Below are positions 1-8,911 of a stretch of DNA of 47,057 nt, in pieces. Source of the DNA: an uncultured Rhizobiaceae group bacterium. Lineage in GTDB: Bacteria > Pseudomonadota > Alphaproteobacteria > Rhizobiales > Rhizobiaceae. Within the stretch, counting starts at the first letter, position 1. Each line of letters opens with the position of its first letter. The translations under genes and the position numbers were made by a program. The stretch lies in assembly GCA_905480295.1 (NCBI GenBank), contig CAJQPW010000067.1, forward strand, positions 1 through 47,057, given 5' to 3'. Below the pieces are notes generated by a model, which was not told the origin of the DNA, did not search any database, and saw nothing but the letters and a program-made list of their open reading frames with translations.

Positions 1-1440
1 TCAGACGATGCCATCGCAAGCGCTGCCAAAAGCAGCGATAAGCTGCGTCACTATCTGCCCTGGTTAACTGATCTGCGCCTCGACAAGCCCTATCAGCTGG
101 AAGATCGCATTGAACGGCTGTTTCTTGAAAAGTCTTCCACCGGTGCGTCCGCCTTCAACCGCCTGTTTGAAGAAACCATGTCCAACCTGCGTTTTGAAGT
201 GGATGGCGAGAAACAGGCCATCGAACCGACCCTCAATCTGCTGCAACACAAGTCAGGCGACGTTCGCAAATCTGCCTCTGATGCCTTGATCGTCACGTTT
301 AAGGATAATCTGCGACTGTTTACGCTGATTACCAACACATTGGCCAAGGACAAACAGATCAGCGACACGTGGCGCGGCTTTGAAGACGTTGCAGATTCCA
401 GACATTTGGCCAACCGGGTGGAGCGAGAGGTCGTCGATGCCCTGGTTGATGCCGTTGAGCAGAGTTTTCCCCGCCTGTCGCATCGCTATTATGCCATGAA
501 GGCCAAATGGCTGGGCATGGATGTGCTGAATCATTGGGACCGTAACGCCCCCCTGCCTGAAGGGCCGCAACGGGCGATCCAGTGGGAAGAGGCGCAACAG
601 ACCGTTCTCACGGCGTATCGCGGATTTTCTCCACAGATGGCCGACATCGCCTCACAGTTTTTTGACAAACGCTGGATCGATGCACCGGTGAAACCGGGCA
701 AATCCCCCGGCGCCTTTGCCCATCCCACCGTACCATCAGCCCACCCCTATGTATTGCTGAACTATCAGGGCAAGCCGCGCGATGTCATGACCCTAGCCCA
801 CGAACTGGGGCACGGCGTGCATCAGGTTCTGGCTGGTCAGCAGGGGGCGTTGATGGCGTCCACCCCACTGACACTGGCAGAAACCGCCAGTGTTTTTGGT
901 GAAATGCTGACTTTTCGTTCGCTGCTGCAGCAAACCAGCTCGCCACAGGAACGCAAGGCGATGCTGGCCTCCAAAGTGGAGGACATGATCAACACCGTGG
1001 TGCGGCAGATCGCGTTTTACCTGTTTGAGCGAAAAGTCCACGAAGAACGGCGCAACGGTGAGTTGACCACCGAACAATTGGGTGAATTCTGGATGTCCGT
1101 GCAGGAATCAAGCCTTGGACCGGCCGTCAAACTTGGCGAAGGATACGAGACCTTCTGGACCTATATTCCCCATTTCATCCATTCACCGTTCTATGTTTAT
1201 GCCTATGCGTTTGGTGATTGTCTGGTGAATTCGCTCTATGCCGTCTACCAAAACGCGCCCGACGGGTTTCAGGAGAAATATTTCGACATGCTGAAGGCTG
1301 GCGGCTCCAAACATCACAGCGCGCTTTTGGCCCCATTCGGCTTGGATGCCAGCGATCCTTCATTCTGGAATCAGGGCATATCCGTGATCGAAGGCCTGAT
1401 CGATGAAATCGAAGAAATCGACGCAGAACAGAATAATTAA
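1..1440 (+). CDS. pepF: M3 family oligoendopeptidase F (5' truncated by window)
   Basis: The reading frame is open from base 1, so the N-terminal part of the gene lies outside the window; the visible part is 479 codons. The zinc-binding HELGH motif sits at 799-813 (context LAHELGHGVHQ). It is followed about 25 residues later by LAETASVFGEM, which supplies the third zinc ligand (Glu) of gluzincin M3 peptidases. The tail carries the M3B-type stretch with YIPHFIHSPFYVYAYAFGD. M3B enzymes cleave short cytosolic peptides. The ATG at 178 is internal, because the preceding 59 codons also read as coherent PepF sequence. The protein is probably about 600 residues when complete. No obvious hairpin terminator follows, only a T-rich stretch at 1441-1450. 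Confidence 0.93.
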   Translation, partial: SDDAIASAAKSSDKLRHYLPWLTDLRLDKPYQLEDRIERLFLEKSSTGASAFNRLFEETMSNLRFEVDGEKQAIEPTLNLLQHKSGDVRKSASDALIVTFKDNLRLFTLITNTLAKDKQISDTWRGFEDVADSRHLANRVEREVVDALVDAVEQSFPRLSHRYYAMKAKWLGMDVLNHWDRNAPLPEGPQRAIQWEEAQQTVLTAYRGFSPQMADIASQFFDKRWIDAPVKPGKSPGAFAHPTVPSAHPYVLLNYQGKPRDVMTLAHELGHGVHQVLAGQQGALMASTPLTLAETASVFGEMLTFRSLLQQTSSPQERKAMLASKVEDMINTVVRQIAFYLFERKVHEERRNGELTTEQLGEFWMSVQESSLGPAVKLGEGYETFWTYIPHFIHSPFYVYAYAFGDCLVNSLYAVYQNAPDGFQEKYFDMLKAGGSKHHSALLAPFGLDASDPSFWNQGISVIEGLIDEIEEIDAEQNN

Positions 1441-1526
1441 ATTTTTTTACGAATTTTAAGAAAATTGAGTCATAGTGGGAGAGAAGTCTCTGCCCCTGGC
1501 AGCGATATGTTCATTGGAGCTGCACT

Positions 1527-1943
1527 ATGCGACACATTATTTTGACCGTTGGAACCCTCTCAGTTTTTGCGTTGGTATCGGGATGCCAAACCTATAATCC
1601 GTTCAAATCCAGCAGCAATTCCGGATCAAGAAGCGGTCTTGAATCCTCGCTTGCTCCTGGCGCCGGGTCAGAACTCAACGGCAATTGGCTGCCGACCGAT
1701 GAAGCGGCCCGGGGCGTTTATGTCGCCGAATTCCGCGATGGCGTCTTCGTATCGCGTTCGCCAACCACGGATAAACCGCTGGCAAAAGGCAAATACAGCA
1801 TCGTTTCCGACAAGAAGATTGATCTGGAATTCATCGGTGCTGCGACCAATACCGCCGTTAAAGCAAGTTGTGACAGGCTGACCCCTGACACCATGTATTG
1901 CGTGCCATCGGTCGGATCGCCCTTCAATCTGAAGCGCGCCTGA
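1527..1943 (+). CDS. Omp10-like outer membrane lipoprotein
   Basis: A 138-residue protein with a lipoprotein signal peptide: a hydrophobic stretch from about residue 4, then LVSGC, with Cys-20 as the lipidation site. A low-complexity Ser/Gly/Asn linker follows, then a small domain containing LNGNW, GVFVSRSPTTDKPLAKGKY and a C-terminal CDRL...MYCVPSVGSPFNLKR pattern with two cysteines. This order of elements resembles the Brucella/rhizobial outer membrane lipoprotein Omp10, which ends with a similar C..L.....NC..S.GS.F.L.R pattern. An SD-like GGAG precedes the ATG at 1527. Its role is probably structural in the outer membrane; no enzyme motif is seen. The family match is from memory of Omp10, so it is likely rather than certain. 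Confidence 0.75.
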   Translation: MRHIILTVGTLSVFALVSGCQTYNPFKSSSNSGSRSGLESSLAPGAGSELNGNWLPTDEAARGVYVAEFRDGVFVSRSPTTDKPLAKGKYSIVSDKKIDLEFIGAATNTAVKASCDRLTPDTMYCVPSVGSPFNLKRA

Positions 1944-2102
1944 TAATTCCTGCCCCAATTTATCGGCCAGACAACGCCTGGTGCGATTTTTCCTTGTAGG
2001 TGATCGGTTATTTCGCTTCTGTCTCTTGCCCAGACAGGCTCTGTTGGGCTATTCGTTTAAGACAGAATTATTGGCGTTTGCCGCATTTTACGAGCGATAC
2101 TC

Positions 2103-2324
2103 ATGGCTGATCAGACCTATGAACTGAACGAAGACGGGGCTCCTATGGACTACCCGCAGCACGAAGAGACCTATTCGATGTTCCTGCTGCTGACCAAGTG
2201 GGGCATTCTGTTCAATGTGGCCCTGCTTCTGGCCATGGCTGTCGGCTTTTTCATGGGCGGCGGATTGTTGGGTGGAACGCTGGTCTTCATCGTTTTGATG
2301 ATTGCTGCCAAAATTCTGGCGTAA
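2103..2324 (+). CDS. aa3-type cytochrome c oxidase subunit IV
   Basis: A 73-residue protein with a short acidic N-terminus, a YPQHEETYSMFL segment, and then two hydrophobic stretches (about residues 30-48 and 52-72) that can form one or two membrane helices. This matches the small bacterial aa3 oxidase subunit IV family (PF07835), whose members have the same H-x3-TY-x-F-L/F pattern. The subunit associates with the main COX subunits in the inner membrane and is not needed for catalysis. The other oxidase genes are not nearby, which is common for this gene in alphaproteobacteria. The gene is monocistronic here and converges on the downstream TPR lipoprotein gene. Confidence 0.87.
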   Translation: MADQTYELNEDGAPMDYPQHEETYSMFLLLTKWGILFNVALLLAMAVGFFMGGGLLGGTLVFIVLMIAAKILA

Positions 2325-2357
2325 CCAAAATCAATTCTACCATTTAGAAAATGATCT

Positions 2358-3182
2358 TCAGCCGCCTCGGGTGCGGCTCATGCCGTCCCGTGCCGGTCTG
2401 TAGTCGGGCTTGAGTGCTGCCGCGCGCGCATAACTCTTAAACGCCCGTTTCTTGTTTCCGCGTTGTTCAAAAACCAATGCCTGATTTGTCCAGGCCTCGG
2501 CATAATCTCCATCCAGTTTCAAAGCTGTATTGAAGTCATCCAAAGCGTTGTCCAACGCCCCGGTGGCGAGATAGGAAAGTCCCCGGCCATTATACGGTTC
2601 AGGACGCTGATCTTCGTAAGATATCGCCTTTGAGAAATCTTCAATTGCCGCAGCATGGTCCCGCTGGCGTTGCAAAATTATGCCGCGCCGATGATAGGCG
2701 CGTGGATTGGTTGTACCGAGGGCAATCGCGCGGTTGTAGTCGCGCAGGGCCTGTTTGGCCTGATTGGCCCGGTCATAAACCTCACCGCGGCCGATATAGG
2801 CCTCAGAATAATTGGGATTAATTTTCAAAGCCGTGTTGTAGTCGGTGGCAGCTTTTTTGAATTTTCCCGTGTTTTTGTACATCAAAGCCCTGTTGGAATA
2901 GGCCTGATAGAACCGATTATTGAGGCTGATGGCGGTATTGAAATCCTGCAAAGCTGCAGAAAACTGACCCGCCCGGCCATACGCCGATCCCCGCACATTA
3001 TAAGCTTCAGGATCGCGAGGGTTTTGCGCAACAACCTGCGACAGCGAACTGATGTTCTGCTGGCTCCCCTGCTCTTTTTCAATGGTAAGACTGCTAAAGC
3101 CATCCGAGCTGTTGCAACCCGACAGCAGCAACATGGACAATACCAGACAGAGTGAAGCTCCCCTCATGATAGAAATCGTCAT
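2358..3182 (-). CDS. TPR-repeat lipoprotein
   Basis: A 274-residue protein with a signal peptide ending in LLLSGC, a lipobox with the cysteine at residue 23, so it should be a periplasm-facing lipoprotein. From about residue 55 it consists of six or so tetratricopeptide repeats with typical cores such as AYNVRGSAYGRAGQF, AYSNRALMYKNTGKF and AYIGRGEVYDRANQA. TPR lipoproteins of this type (NlpI-like in architecture) act as scaffolds for envelope enzymes; a specific partner cannot be named. The ATG at 3182 is chosen because TAGG lies 6 nt upstream. An in-frame ATG at 3167 has no SD and would still keep the signal peptide. Confidence 0.85.
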   Translation of the reverse strand: MTISIMRGASLCLVLSMLLLSGCNSSDGFSSLTIEKEQGSQQNISSLSQVVAQNPRDPEAYNVRGSAYGRAGQFSAALQDFNTAISLNNRFYQAYSNRALMYKNTGKFKKAATDYNTALKINPNYSEAYIGRGEVYDRANQAKQALRDYNRAIALGTTNPRAYHRRGIILQRQRDHAAAIEDFSKAISYEDQRPEPYNGRGLSYLATGALDNALDDFNTALKLDGDYAEAWTNQALVFEQRGNKKRAFKSYARAAALKPDYRPARDGMSRTRGG

Positions 3183-3258
3183 GTGCTGCCTAACATTGAA
3201 TTCAACCTGCAGACCCGAAACGGTTGGCCGATTCTAGTCTATAATATGAGCATACGAA

Positions 3259-3289
3259 AAGGGCGCCCGATTAACCATCGGCCACCCTT
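3259..3289 (-). terminator. Rho-independent terminator of rpsU
   Basis: The arms AAGGGCGCCCGAT (3259-3271) and ATCGGCCACCCTT (3277-3289) form a 13-position stem with one G-U pair and one mismatch around the 5-nt loop TAACC. On the minus strand the hairpin is followed by a short U run (3258-3257 and the stem-end Us). It lies 55 nt past the rpsU stop and before the TPR lipoprotein gene. On the plus strand no T run follows, so it is read as a minus-strand terminator. Confidence 0.65.
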
Positions 3290-3344
3290 AAAAAAGCTAG
3301 TTTTCAACTTCGGCAAAATCGCGGCGAATGTCGCCACGACCCCA

Positions 3345-3569
3345 TTAACGGGACGGTTTGCCGGGAATCAGACCTTCACGCTGTGCGTGTTTGCGGGCCA
3401 GCTTACGGGCACGACGCACGGCTTCAGCCTTTTCACGGGCGCGCTTCTCAGAAGGCTTTTCATAGAAATTCCGCAATTTCATTTCACGGAATACGCCTTC
3501 ACGCTGCAATTTCTTTTTCAGAGCGCGAAGAGCTTGATCAACATTATTGTCACGAACGACGACTTGCAC
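3345..3569 (-). CDS. rpsU: 30S ribosomal protein S21
   Basis: A 74-residue, strongly basic protein starting [19 protein letters not shown] and continuing with the S21 pattern [34 protein letters not shown]21 binds the 30S platform near the 16S 3' end and helps translation initiation. The length and the C-terminal extension after RARK are typical of alphaproteobacterial S21. The start is a GTG (3567-3569) preceded by GGGAAAAG. The gene stands alone between purK and the TPR lipoprotein gene and has its own terminator at 3259-3289. Confidence 0.95.
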   Translation of the reverse strand: MQVVVRDNNVDQALRALKKKLQREGVFREMKLRNFYEKPSEKRAREKAEAVRRARKLARKHAQREGLIPGKPSR

Positions 3570-3745
3570 GGGCTTTTCCCATTATCTCGAATTTGTTTTC
3601 AGAGGTCACGCCCATTCCCAATGATATACAATTGAGACAACAGGCAAGGCTCTCGGAACCTATACAGGAACCGGCTGAAGCTGGTTTAATCAAACGTCAG
3701 GAATTTGTCCAGTGCTGTTTTGCGAAAATGCCATCGCACCTCAAC

Positions 3746-4852
3746 TCATTTCAGGCGGGTAAAGTGGCCCATTTTTCGACCCGCACGGGCTTCGGCCTTG
3801 CCGTATAAAGTCACGTGAGTTGCAGGTTCCGCCACGAGTTTGCTGACATCCAGCGCTTCATCACCCAGAAGATTGAACATCTGGCAATCATGGTGCCGCG
3901 CCACCGGTCCAAGATCCAGGCCCGCGACCGCCCGTATGTGTTGTTCAAACTGGGAAACAGAACACGCTTCCCGGGTCCAATGGCCCGAATTATGAACCCG
4001 GGGAGCAAATTCATTGATCAGCAACCCATCGGGGGCAGCGAAAAACTCGACACCGATCACACCGGTATAATCAAGCGCGTTGAGCAGCGTCAGCGCCATC
4101 TGTCCTGCTTGGTCAATATGGCGTTGCGACAGGGTGGCGGGCACGGTTGATTGCCGCAAAATACCGTGCTCATGGCGGTTGGTTGCCGGATCATAGAAAC
4201 TTGATTCACCAGAAAGGCCACGGGCCGCAATGACTGAAAATTCACTCGTAAATTCAATCTTTTGTTCCAGCACAAAAGGGCCGCCGCCAAGTTCTGAAAA
4301 GACCGCAGCCGGATCGCCACACTGGCCATCGTGAAAAACTTTCTGTCCCTTGCCATCATACCCAAAACGTCGCGTCTTCAATATTCCACCGCCAAAGTCG
4401 CCAAGGGCATGCACCAAATCGGCTTCGCTTTCCACATTGTGATACGGCGCTACGTCGAGACCCGCCGACTGGAGAAACTGTTTTTCCAGCAATCGGTCCT
4501 GCGACACTTCCAGCGCGCGGGATGGAGGATAAAGCGGCAATCTGTGCTGCAAAAAATGAGCCGCCGAAAGGGGAACATTTTCAAATTCATAGGTCACGAC
4601 ATCGCAGCTATCGGCCATTTGCTGCAGTGCCTGCGGGTCATCATAGGCGGCAACAATGTGCTCATTACACAGTTGTGAAGCCGGGCACCCTTGCCCCGGT
4701 TCGAGCACCAGCGTGCGAAAGCCCAGTCGGGCCGCTGCACTGGCCAGCATTCGGCCCAGTTGTCCGCCGCCAATGATTCCGATAGTCGCATTCGGCTTCA
4801 GGGCTGCCGTTAATCCGGCCAACTCAGTCAACGGGATGCTCCGCAACCCCAT
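3746..4852 (-). CDS. purK: N5-carboxyaminoimidazole ribonucleotide synthase PurK
   Basis: An ATP-grasp enzyme of purine biosynthesis that uses ATP and bicarbonate to carboxylate AIR to N5-CAIR, the substrate of PurE encoded just upstream. Diagnostic sequences are [15 protein letters not shown] near the N-terminus, [27 protein letters not shown], the ATP-grasp core [16 protein letters not shown], and [14 protein letters not shown] with the metal-binding Asn/Glu. The length of 368 residues is normal. Start choice is uncertain: the ATG at 4852 overlaps purE by 29 nt, an ATG at 4876 gives a longer overlap, and a TTG at 4822 just past the purE stop is also possible. None has a strong SD, so translational coupling to purE is likely. 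Confidence 0.94.
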   Translation of the reverse strand: MGLRSIPLTELAGLTAALKPNATIGIIGGGQLGRMLASAAARLGFRTLVLEPGQGCPASQLCNEHIVAAYDDPQALQQMADSCDVVTYEFENVPLSAAHFLQHRLPLYPPSRALEVSQDRLLEKQFLQSAGLDVAPYHNVESEADLVHALGDFGGGILKTRRFGYDGKGQKVFHDGQCGDPAAVFSELGGGPFVLEQKIEFTSEFSVIAARGLSGESSFYDPATNRHEHGILRQSTVPATLSQRHIDQAGQMALTLLNALDYTGVIGVEFFAAPDGLLINEFAPRVHNSGHWTREACSVSQFEQHIRAVAGLDLGPVARHHDCQMFNLLGDEALDVSKLVAEPATHVTLYGKAEARAGRKMGHFTRLK

Positions 4853-5315
4853 TGCTGTGGTTTTGGCGATAGGCATCAAGGCGGTTGGCTAGGTCAGCAT
4901 CACCCAGTGCCAGTACGGCGGCGGCCAACAGACCGGCATTGGTTGCACCGGCATTGCCAATGGCCAATGTGCCAACCGGGATGCCAGCCGGCATCTGAAC
5001 GATGGAAAGCAAACTGTCCTGACCAGACAGCGCCTTGGACTGCACCGGCACGCCAAACACGGGCAAGGGCGTCAGGCTGGCCACCATGCCAGGCAGATGA
5101 GCAGCACCACCGGCACCCGCTATTATTACCTGAAAGCCACTGGATTTTGCTGATTTTGCAAAGGCATAGAGACGTTCCGGGGTTCGGTGAGCGGAAACGA
5201 TTTTTGCCTCAAAACCAATGTCCAGTTTTTGCAGGACTTCAGTTGCATGGCGCATGGTTGGCCAGTCAGACTGGCTGCCCATGATGACGGCCACCGATGA
5301 TACAGTTGAATTCAT
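4824..5315 (-). CDS. purE: N5-CAIR mutase PurE
   Basis: This enzyme converts N5-CAIR to CAIR in de novo purine synthesis, directly following the PurK step. The 163-residue protein has the class I PurE hallmarks: [12 protein letters not shown] near the N-terminus (phosphate-binding SDWxxM), [10 protein letters not shown] with the catalytic His, and [16 protein letters not shown] for substrate binding. The ATG at 5315 overlaps the stop of the upstream DUF465 gene in an ATGA arrangement. The 3' end overlaps purK, so DUF465-purE-purK form one coupled unit. This gene order is common in rhizobia and relatives. Confidence 0.95.
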   Translation of the reverse strand: MNSTVSSVAVIMGSQSDWPTMRHATEVLQKLDIGFEAKIVSAHRTPERLYAFAKSAKSSGFQVIIAGAGGAAHLPGMVASLTPLPVFGVPVQSKALSGQDSLLSIVQMPAGIPVGTLAIGNAGATNAGLLAAAVLALGDADLANRLDAYRQNHSNGVAEHPVD

Positions 5316-5518
5316 GCAATAATATCCGGAATGAGGGTGGAAGTGACCTTTTTGATGCGGTCTTTCAGCTCAAGTTTCTTCTTTTTCATGCGCTGGACCT
5401 GCAGCGGGTCGCATTTCTGGGCAATCATCGCGTCAATGGCCGCATGATAATCGTCATGCTCAAGCTTGAGCCGGGCCAATTTCATCCGGGCCTGCGCCTG
5501 TTCCTGCTCTTCGCTCAT
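5312..5518 (-). CDS. DUF465 (YdcH-like) small protein
   Basis: A 68-residue protein, starting at the ATG at 5518 (MSEEQEQAQ), rich in Lys, Glu and Leu. It contains [13 protein letters not shown] and [16 protein letters not shown], the signature of the DUF465/YdcH family: a short helical hairpin, function unknown. Its stop overlaps the purE start by 4 nt (ATGA), so it is the first gene of the purE-purK unit. A longer frame starting at 5623 exists, but its first 35 residues (rich in Trp and Pro) do not look like the family. A second DUF465 gene reads away from it at 5719. Confidence 0.85.
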   Translation of the reverse strand: MSEEQEQAQARMKLARLKLEHDDYHAAIDAMIAQKCDPLQVQRMKKKKLELKDRIKKVTSTLIPDIIA

Positions 5519-5718
5519 GATGGTTTTCCCTGTGAACCGCCGTTTTAACTGCTCCCATGGCCAAGGCCAAGCCCAAACATGGTCCGCAACCTGCGGGAAT
5601 TCAGTTTGTACAGGTCCATACACAGGTCAGATCAAAAATCGACCGACTTTCTCGACAGTTCATCAAAACTGTGACAGATTCAGAGCATAACTGCATCAAC
5701 ACATTCGAGAGGAAACTC

Positions 5719-5889
5719 ATGTCTGTAGACGCGCATATTCAGCAACTCGAGCAACGCCACCAATTGTTGAAATCAGAACTTGCCAATCTGGCAACGAGCC
5801 CATCGGCCAGTGATTCCGAACTTGTTGAAGTAAAACGTCAGAAGTTGAAGTTAAAAGACGAAATTATGCGGCTGAAGTCAGCGAGTTAG
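5719..5889 (+). CDS. DUF465 (YdcH-like) small protein, divergent copy
   Basis: A 56-residue protein beginning MSVDAHIQQLEQRHQLL and ending LVEVKRQKLKLKDEIMRL, the compact DUF465 form: two amphipathic helices with a K-x-x-K-L-x-L-K-D-E/R-I tail. An SD (GAGAGGAA) precedes the ATG at 5719. An upstream in-frame extension to 5557 would add 54 residues unlike the family. The intergenic gap of 200 bp to the other DUF465 gene must hold both promoters. Function is unknown; abundance and a helper role in the cytosol are typical guesses for the family, but nothing here proves them. Confidence 0.83.
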   Translation: MSVDAHIQQLEQRHQLLKSELANLATSPSASDSELVEVKRQKLKLKDEIMRLKSAS

Positions 5890-6015
5890 AGCCCGCGCTC
5901 AACGGTGGTGATCGAGCCTGTTGCGTTAAAACATTCATAATCATCACCCTAACTGTTACCAGCGCATTGATCATCTGCTCTTGTGCACCGCGTAAGAGCA
6001 GATTATCCCCTTTCT

Positions 6016-6720
6016 ATGGCTCCAGAAACAATCATCGAACCGACCACCCGATGCCGTCTCATTTTGTGTATGGGGCCACAGGCGATCGAAAATTGTGATG
6101 CTGCGCAGCTCAAAGACATTCTCAACGCTGGCGACGTGGCCAGCGTTATTTTTTATCCCCAAGACAGGGACGAATCAGTTTTTCAAAAGGCGGTTGAGCC
6201 GTTGGTGCCTGTCGTCCAATCAGCCGGCGTTGCGGCGATTATCGCCGATGACACCCGCACCGCCGGTCGGGTTGGTGCGGATGGATTGCAACTGGGGCAG
6301 GATCCCGGCGAATTGACCGAAGCAATTGAAAAATTTTCCCCCGCACTGATGGTTGGCGCCGCGAATGTCAAAACCCGCCACAATGCTCTTGTTCTGGGCG
6401 AATTGCAGCCGGATTATCTGATGTTTGGGAAGCCCGGAGGCGACATACGACCCGAACCGCATCCCAAGAATCTGGCGCTTGGCCAATGGTGGTCAACAAT
6501 GGTCGAAATTCCGTGTATCGTTCTGGCGGGCAACGCAGTCGAATCAGTTGTTGAGGCCGCACAAACTGGTTCGGAATTCGTAGCGTTAGGACATGCCATT
6601 TTTGCGCCAAATGACAATGCAAAGATTGACAAGAATCACCGTTCTGCAGCCCAGCGGGTGCAGGCGGCCAACCAATTGCTGGACGAACATGCCCCGCCTT
6701 TTGAACTCCTCCCCGAATAA
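6016..6720 (+). CDS. Thiamine phosphate synthase-like (ThiE family) protein
   Basis: A TIM-barrel protein of 234 residues. The ThiE/TenI pattern is visible: IIADDTRTAGRVGADGLQLGQD corresponds to the dDxxxxAxxxGADGxHLGQxD region, followed by VGAANVKTRHNAL, DYLMFGKPGGD and PCIVLAGNAVESVVEAAQTGSEFVALGHAIF. ThiE joins the thiazole and pyrimidine phosphates in thiamine synthesis. The usual TKK/TxTK phosphate loop is replaced by GKPGGD, so this may be the divergent rhizobial ThiE-like paralogue rather than the main synthase. The ATG at 6016 is preferred to a GTG at 5983. The gene lies 16 nt upstream of the Sel1-repeat gene and is probably co-transcribed with it. Confidence 0.75.
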   Translation: MAPETIIEPTTRCRLILCMGPQAIENCDAAQLKDILNAGDVASVIFYPQDRDESVFQKAVEPLVPVVQSAGVAAIIADDTRTAGRVGADGLQLGQDPGELTEAIEKFSPALMVGAANVKTRHNALVLGELQPDYLMFGKPGGDIRPEPHPKNLALGQWWSTMVEIPCIVLAGNAVESVVEAAQTGSEFVALGHAIFAPNDNAKIDKNHRSAAQRVQAANQLLDEHAPPFELLPE

Positions 6721-6736
6721 TTCCTTTTGCAGGAAT

Positions 6737-7765
6737 ATGCCGTTGTCCGCGTTGCTGGCAACAGGCCTGTTGGTTTCCACTGTTTGCACTTCTGCTGCCC
6801 AAACATCAGAACCGAAAAACCGATTTGCCAAGCCGATTGCAGGGCCGGTGTTTCTTGGCCCAATCGTCAGTCCGGGACAGAAAGTACCGGATTCGGATGG
6901 CGTCGAGACATCAAAGCGCCCTGCGGACCTGGCCTTCGGCGCCTATCAGCGTGGCTATTTCCTGACAGCGCTTGAACTTGCCCTGCCCCGTGCCGACAGC
7001 GGCGATCCGGCGGCACAAACTCTGATTGCTCAGCTGTATTGGAACGGGTTGGGCGTTGCGCGGGACCGAAGGAAAGCCACTGATTGGTACAAATTCGCTG
7101 CCGACGGCGGTGGTCGAGCCGCCCAGTTCGCCTACGCCAACATTCTCCTGCAAGGCAAAATACTGAAGCCAAACACGGAACAGGGTGAAGTCTATATGCG
7201 CAAAGCCGCGGACGCCGGCCACCCACGTGCGCAATTCAACGTTGCACAAATCATTACCGCCCGACGACCGACCTGGGCGAGTTTCAAAGAGGCATTACCT
7301 CTTTACGAATCTGCTGCCGAAGCTGGCATTGCCGATGCGCAATACGCCTTGGCCAACATCCATGCAGAAGCCAAGGGCGTGGCATTTGGAGACGACAACA
7401 AGGCCCGCCAGTGGTTGAAACTATCCGCCCAGGGCGGCTTTGACTCTGCGCAAGTGGACTATGGAATCTGGCTGGCGAATGGCCGTGGTGGGGAAAAAGA
7501 TATCGTCGAAGCGCGTCAGTGGTTCATAAAGGCGGCCACCCAGGGCAATCTGGTCGCGCAAAACCGGTTGGCCCGCATATATGCCTTCGGCGCGGGGGTG
7601 GAGGCCGACGCAATCTTGGGTTCTGCCTGGCACATCATATCGCGACGTGGTGGATTCAGCGATACCGAACTCGACCGGTTTTTCCAATCGCTGAAGGAAA
7701 TTGACAAAAAGCGCTCAATCGAAGCGGCCAATCAGCTCAGCAGACGCCTGCGCAGCGTAAATTGA
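6737..7765 (+). CDS. Secreted Sel1-repeat (TPR-like) protein
   Basis: A 342-residue protein whose start at ATG 6737 (AGGA 6 nt upstream) gives a clean Sec signal peptide, MPLSALLATGLLVSTVCTSAAQ, cut near residue 20. From about residue 65 it is built of Sel1-like repeats with AQ-x-x-[IL]A-x-[LI]Y-x-x-G-x-GV patterns, for example DPAAQTLIAQLYWNGLGVARD and NLVAQNRLARIYAFGAGVEAD. Such periplasmic proteins usually bind other proteins; ExoR of Sinorhizobium has the same general architecture. The partner is not visible here. The frame extends upstream to 6593 inside thiE, but that part has no signal peptide and is rejected. Confidence 0.82.
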   Translation: MPLSALLATGLLVSTVCTSAAQTSEPKNRFAKPIAGPVFLGPIVSPGQKVPDSDGVETSKRPADLAFGAYQRGYFLTALELALPRADSGDPAAQTLIAQLYWNGLGVARDRRKATDWYKFAADGGGRAAQFAYANILLQGKILKPNTEQGEVYMRKAADAGHPRAQFNVAQIITARRPTWASFKEALPLYESAAEAGIADAQYALANIHAEAKGVAFGDDNKARQWLKLSAQGGFDSAQVDYGIWLANGRGGEKDIVEARQWFIKAATQGNLVAQNRLARIYAFGAGVEADAILGSAWHIISRRGGFSDTELDRFFQSLKEIDKKRSIEAANQLSRRLRSVN

Positions 7766-7889
7766 ACCTGCGTGGCATCAACAGCGGCTTGAACCAGACG
7801 ACAAAGTGTGATCAACCCTGATCCTGACACCAAAGACAGTTCTTCCCGGTCGTCTTTGTTCGCAATAATTGTTCAGGATCAATGCAATC

Positions 7890-8699
7890 ATGGCCCGTTC
7901 CGCGCTGCTCAATGTGATGGTTGCCGCCGCCTCCAAGGCTGGCCGCTCGCTCACCCGTGACTTCGGAGAAATCGAAAATCTGCAGATCTCGCTGAAGGGA
8001 CCCGGAGATTTTGTTTCCCAGGCAGACCTGAAAGCCGAAAAAACCCTGCGCGATGCCCTCAACAAGGATCGACCCGGTTATTCCTTCCTGATGGAAGAAG
8101 GGGGCGTGATCGATACCGGATCAGACCACCGGTGGATTATCGATCCCCTCGATGGCACCACCAACTATCTCCATGGTCATCCATTTTTCGCCGTGTCGCT
8201 GGCACTGGAAAGCAATGGCCAACTGGTTGCCGGGGTCATTTATAATCCCATCACCGAAGAACTGTTTACGGCGGAACGCGGGCGTGGCGCATTCGTCAAC
8301 GACCGTCGCATGCGTGTCGCCAACCGTCATGCCATGGACGAATGCCTGATTGCCACCGGCGTTCCAGCGCTCAACAAGAAGGGCCACGGGGTCGCGATGT
8401 TCGAACAGCGCAGCGTGATGAGCCAGACTGCAGGTGTCAGAGCGACCGGCTCAGCAGCTCTGAACCTGGCCTATGTCGCAGCCGGACGGTTCGACGGCTA
8501 TTGGGAGTCAGGCCTTTCGCCGTGGGATGTTGCAGCGGGCATGTTGATGGTTCGGGAAGCGGGTGGTTTTGTGACTGAACCGGACCCCGATGCGTCAATT
8601 TATGAAACCGGTCGTCTGGTGGCTGGAAACGAAGCAATTCATGGCAAGTTGCGCACGATTTTGAACCGCCCAATGCCGACAAAGCCAAAATCCGACTGA
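7890..8699 (+). CDS. suhB: Inositol-1-monophosphatase family protein SuhB
   Basis: A 269-residue member of the Mg-dependent, lithium-sensitive phosphatase family that hydrolyses inositol-1-phosphate and, in many bacteria, acts as an RNA-polymerase-associated factor. Metal-binding motifs are all present: FLMEEGG (Glu ligand), WIIDPLDGTTNYLHG (motif 1, with both Asp ligands) and SPWDVAAGMLMVREAGG (motif 2, with the third Asp). VRATGSAALNLAYVAAGRFDGYW lies between them as usual. The ATG at 7890 gives MARSALLNVM, the usual SuhB N-terminus; a TTG 21 nt upstream is rejected. An imperfect inverted repeat (CAAAGAC/GTCTTTG, about 7830-7860) lies in the upstream gap and may end the previous transcript. 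Confidence 0.92.
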   Translation: MARSALLNVMVAAASKAGRSLTRDFGEIENLQISLKGPGDFVSQADLKAEKTLRDALNKDRPGYSFLMEEGGVIDTGSDHRWIIDPLDGTTNYLHGHPFFAVSLALESNGQLVAGVIYNPITEELFTAERGRGAFVNDRRMRVANRHAMDECLIATGVPALNKKGHGVAMFEQRSVMSQTAGVRATGSAALNLAYVAAGRFDGYWESGLSPWDVAAGMLMVREAGGFVTEPDPDASIYETGRLVAGNEAIHGKLRTILNRPMPTKPKSD

Positions 8700-8815
8700 T
8701 CCGCCGTTTACCGAATTTGCAAGTGCCACGATTTCCGCTCAATCCTGTATTCAATTACCGCTAAAATTGAGATACATAAAGAAAGGGTGATTTGCTGCGG
8801 CAACACCAGTGGAGA

Positions 8816-8833
8816 GGTTCGCGACGGCGAACC
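8816..8833 (+). other. Hairpin in the 5' leader of the MotA-like gene
   Basis: GGTTCGC and GCGAACC form a perfect 7-bp stem with the loop GACG. It lies 79 nt before the start of the MotA/ExbB-like gene in a GC-rich 212-bp leader. No T run follows, so it is not a standard terminator. It could be a structured 5' UTR element or chance. Confidence 0.4.
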
Positions 8834-8911
8834 GGGTGCGAAACTTCGCTTATGCGGTGGTTCGTGAAGGTTGAGGGCGTTTCGACGTCTGCACAGGAGC
8901 ACTAAACGACC

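Noticed and set aside
6737..7765. ExoR-type regulator assignment for the Sel1 protein
   Set aside because: Only the general Sel1-repeat and signal-peptide architecture agrees; length and context differ, and no exopolysaccharide or ExoS/ChvI genes are nearby.
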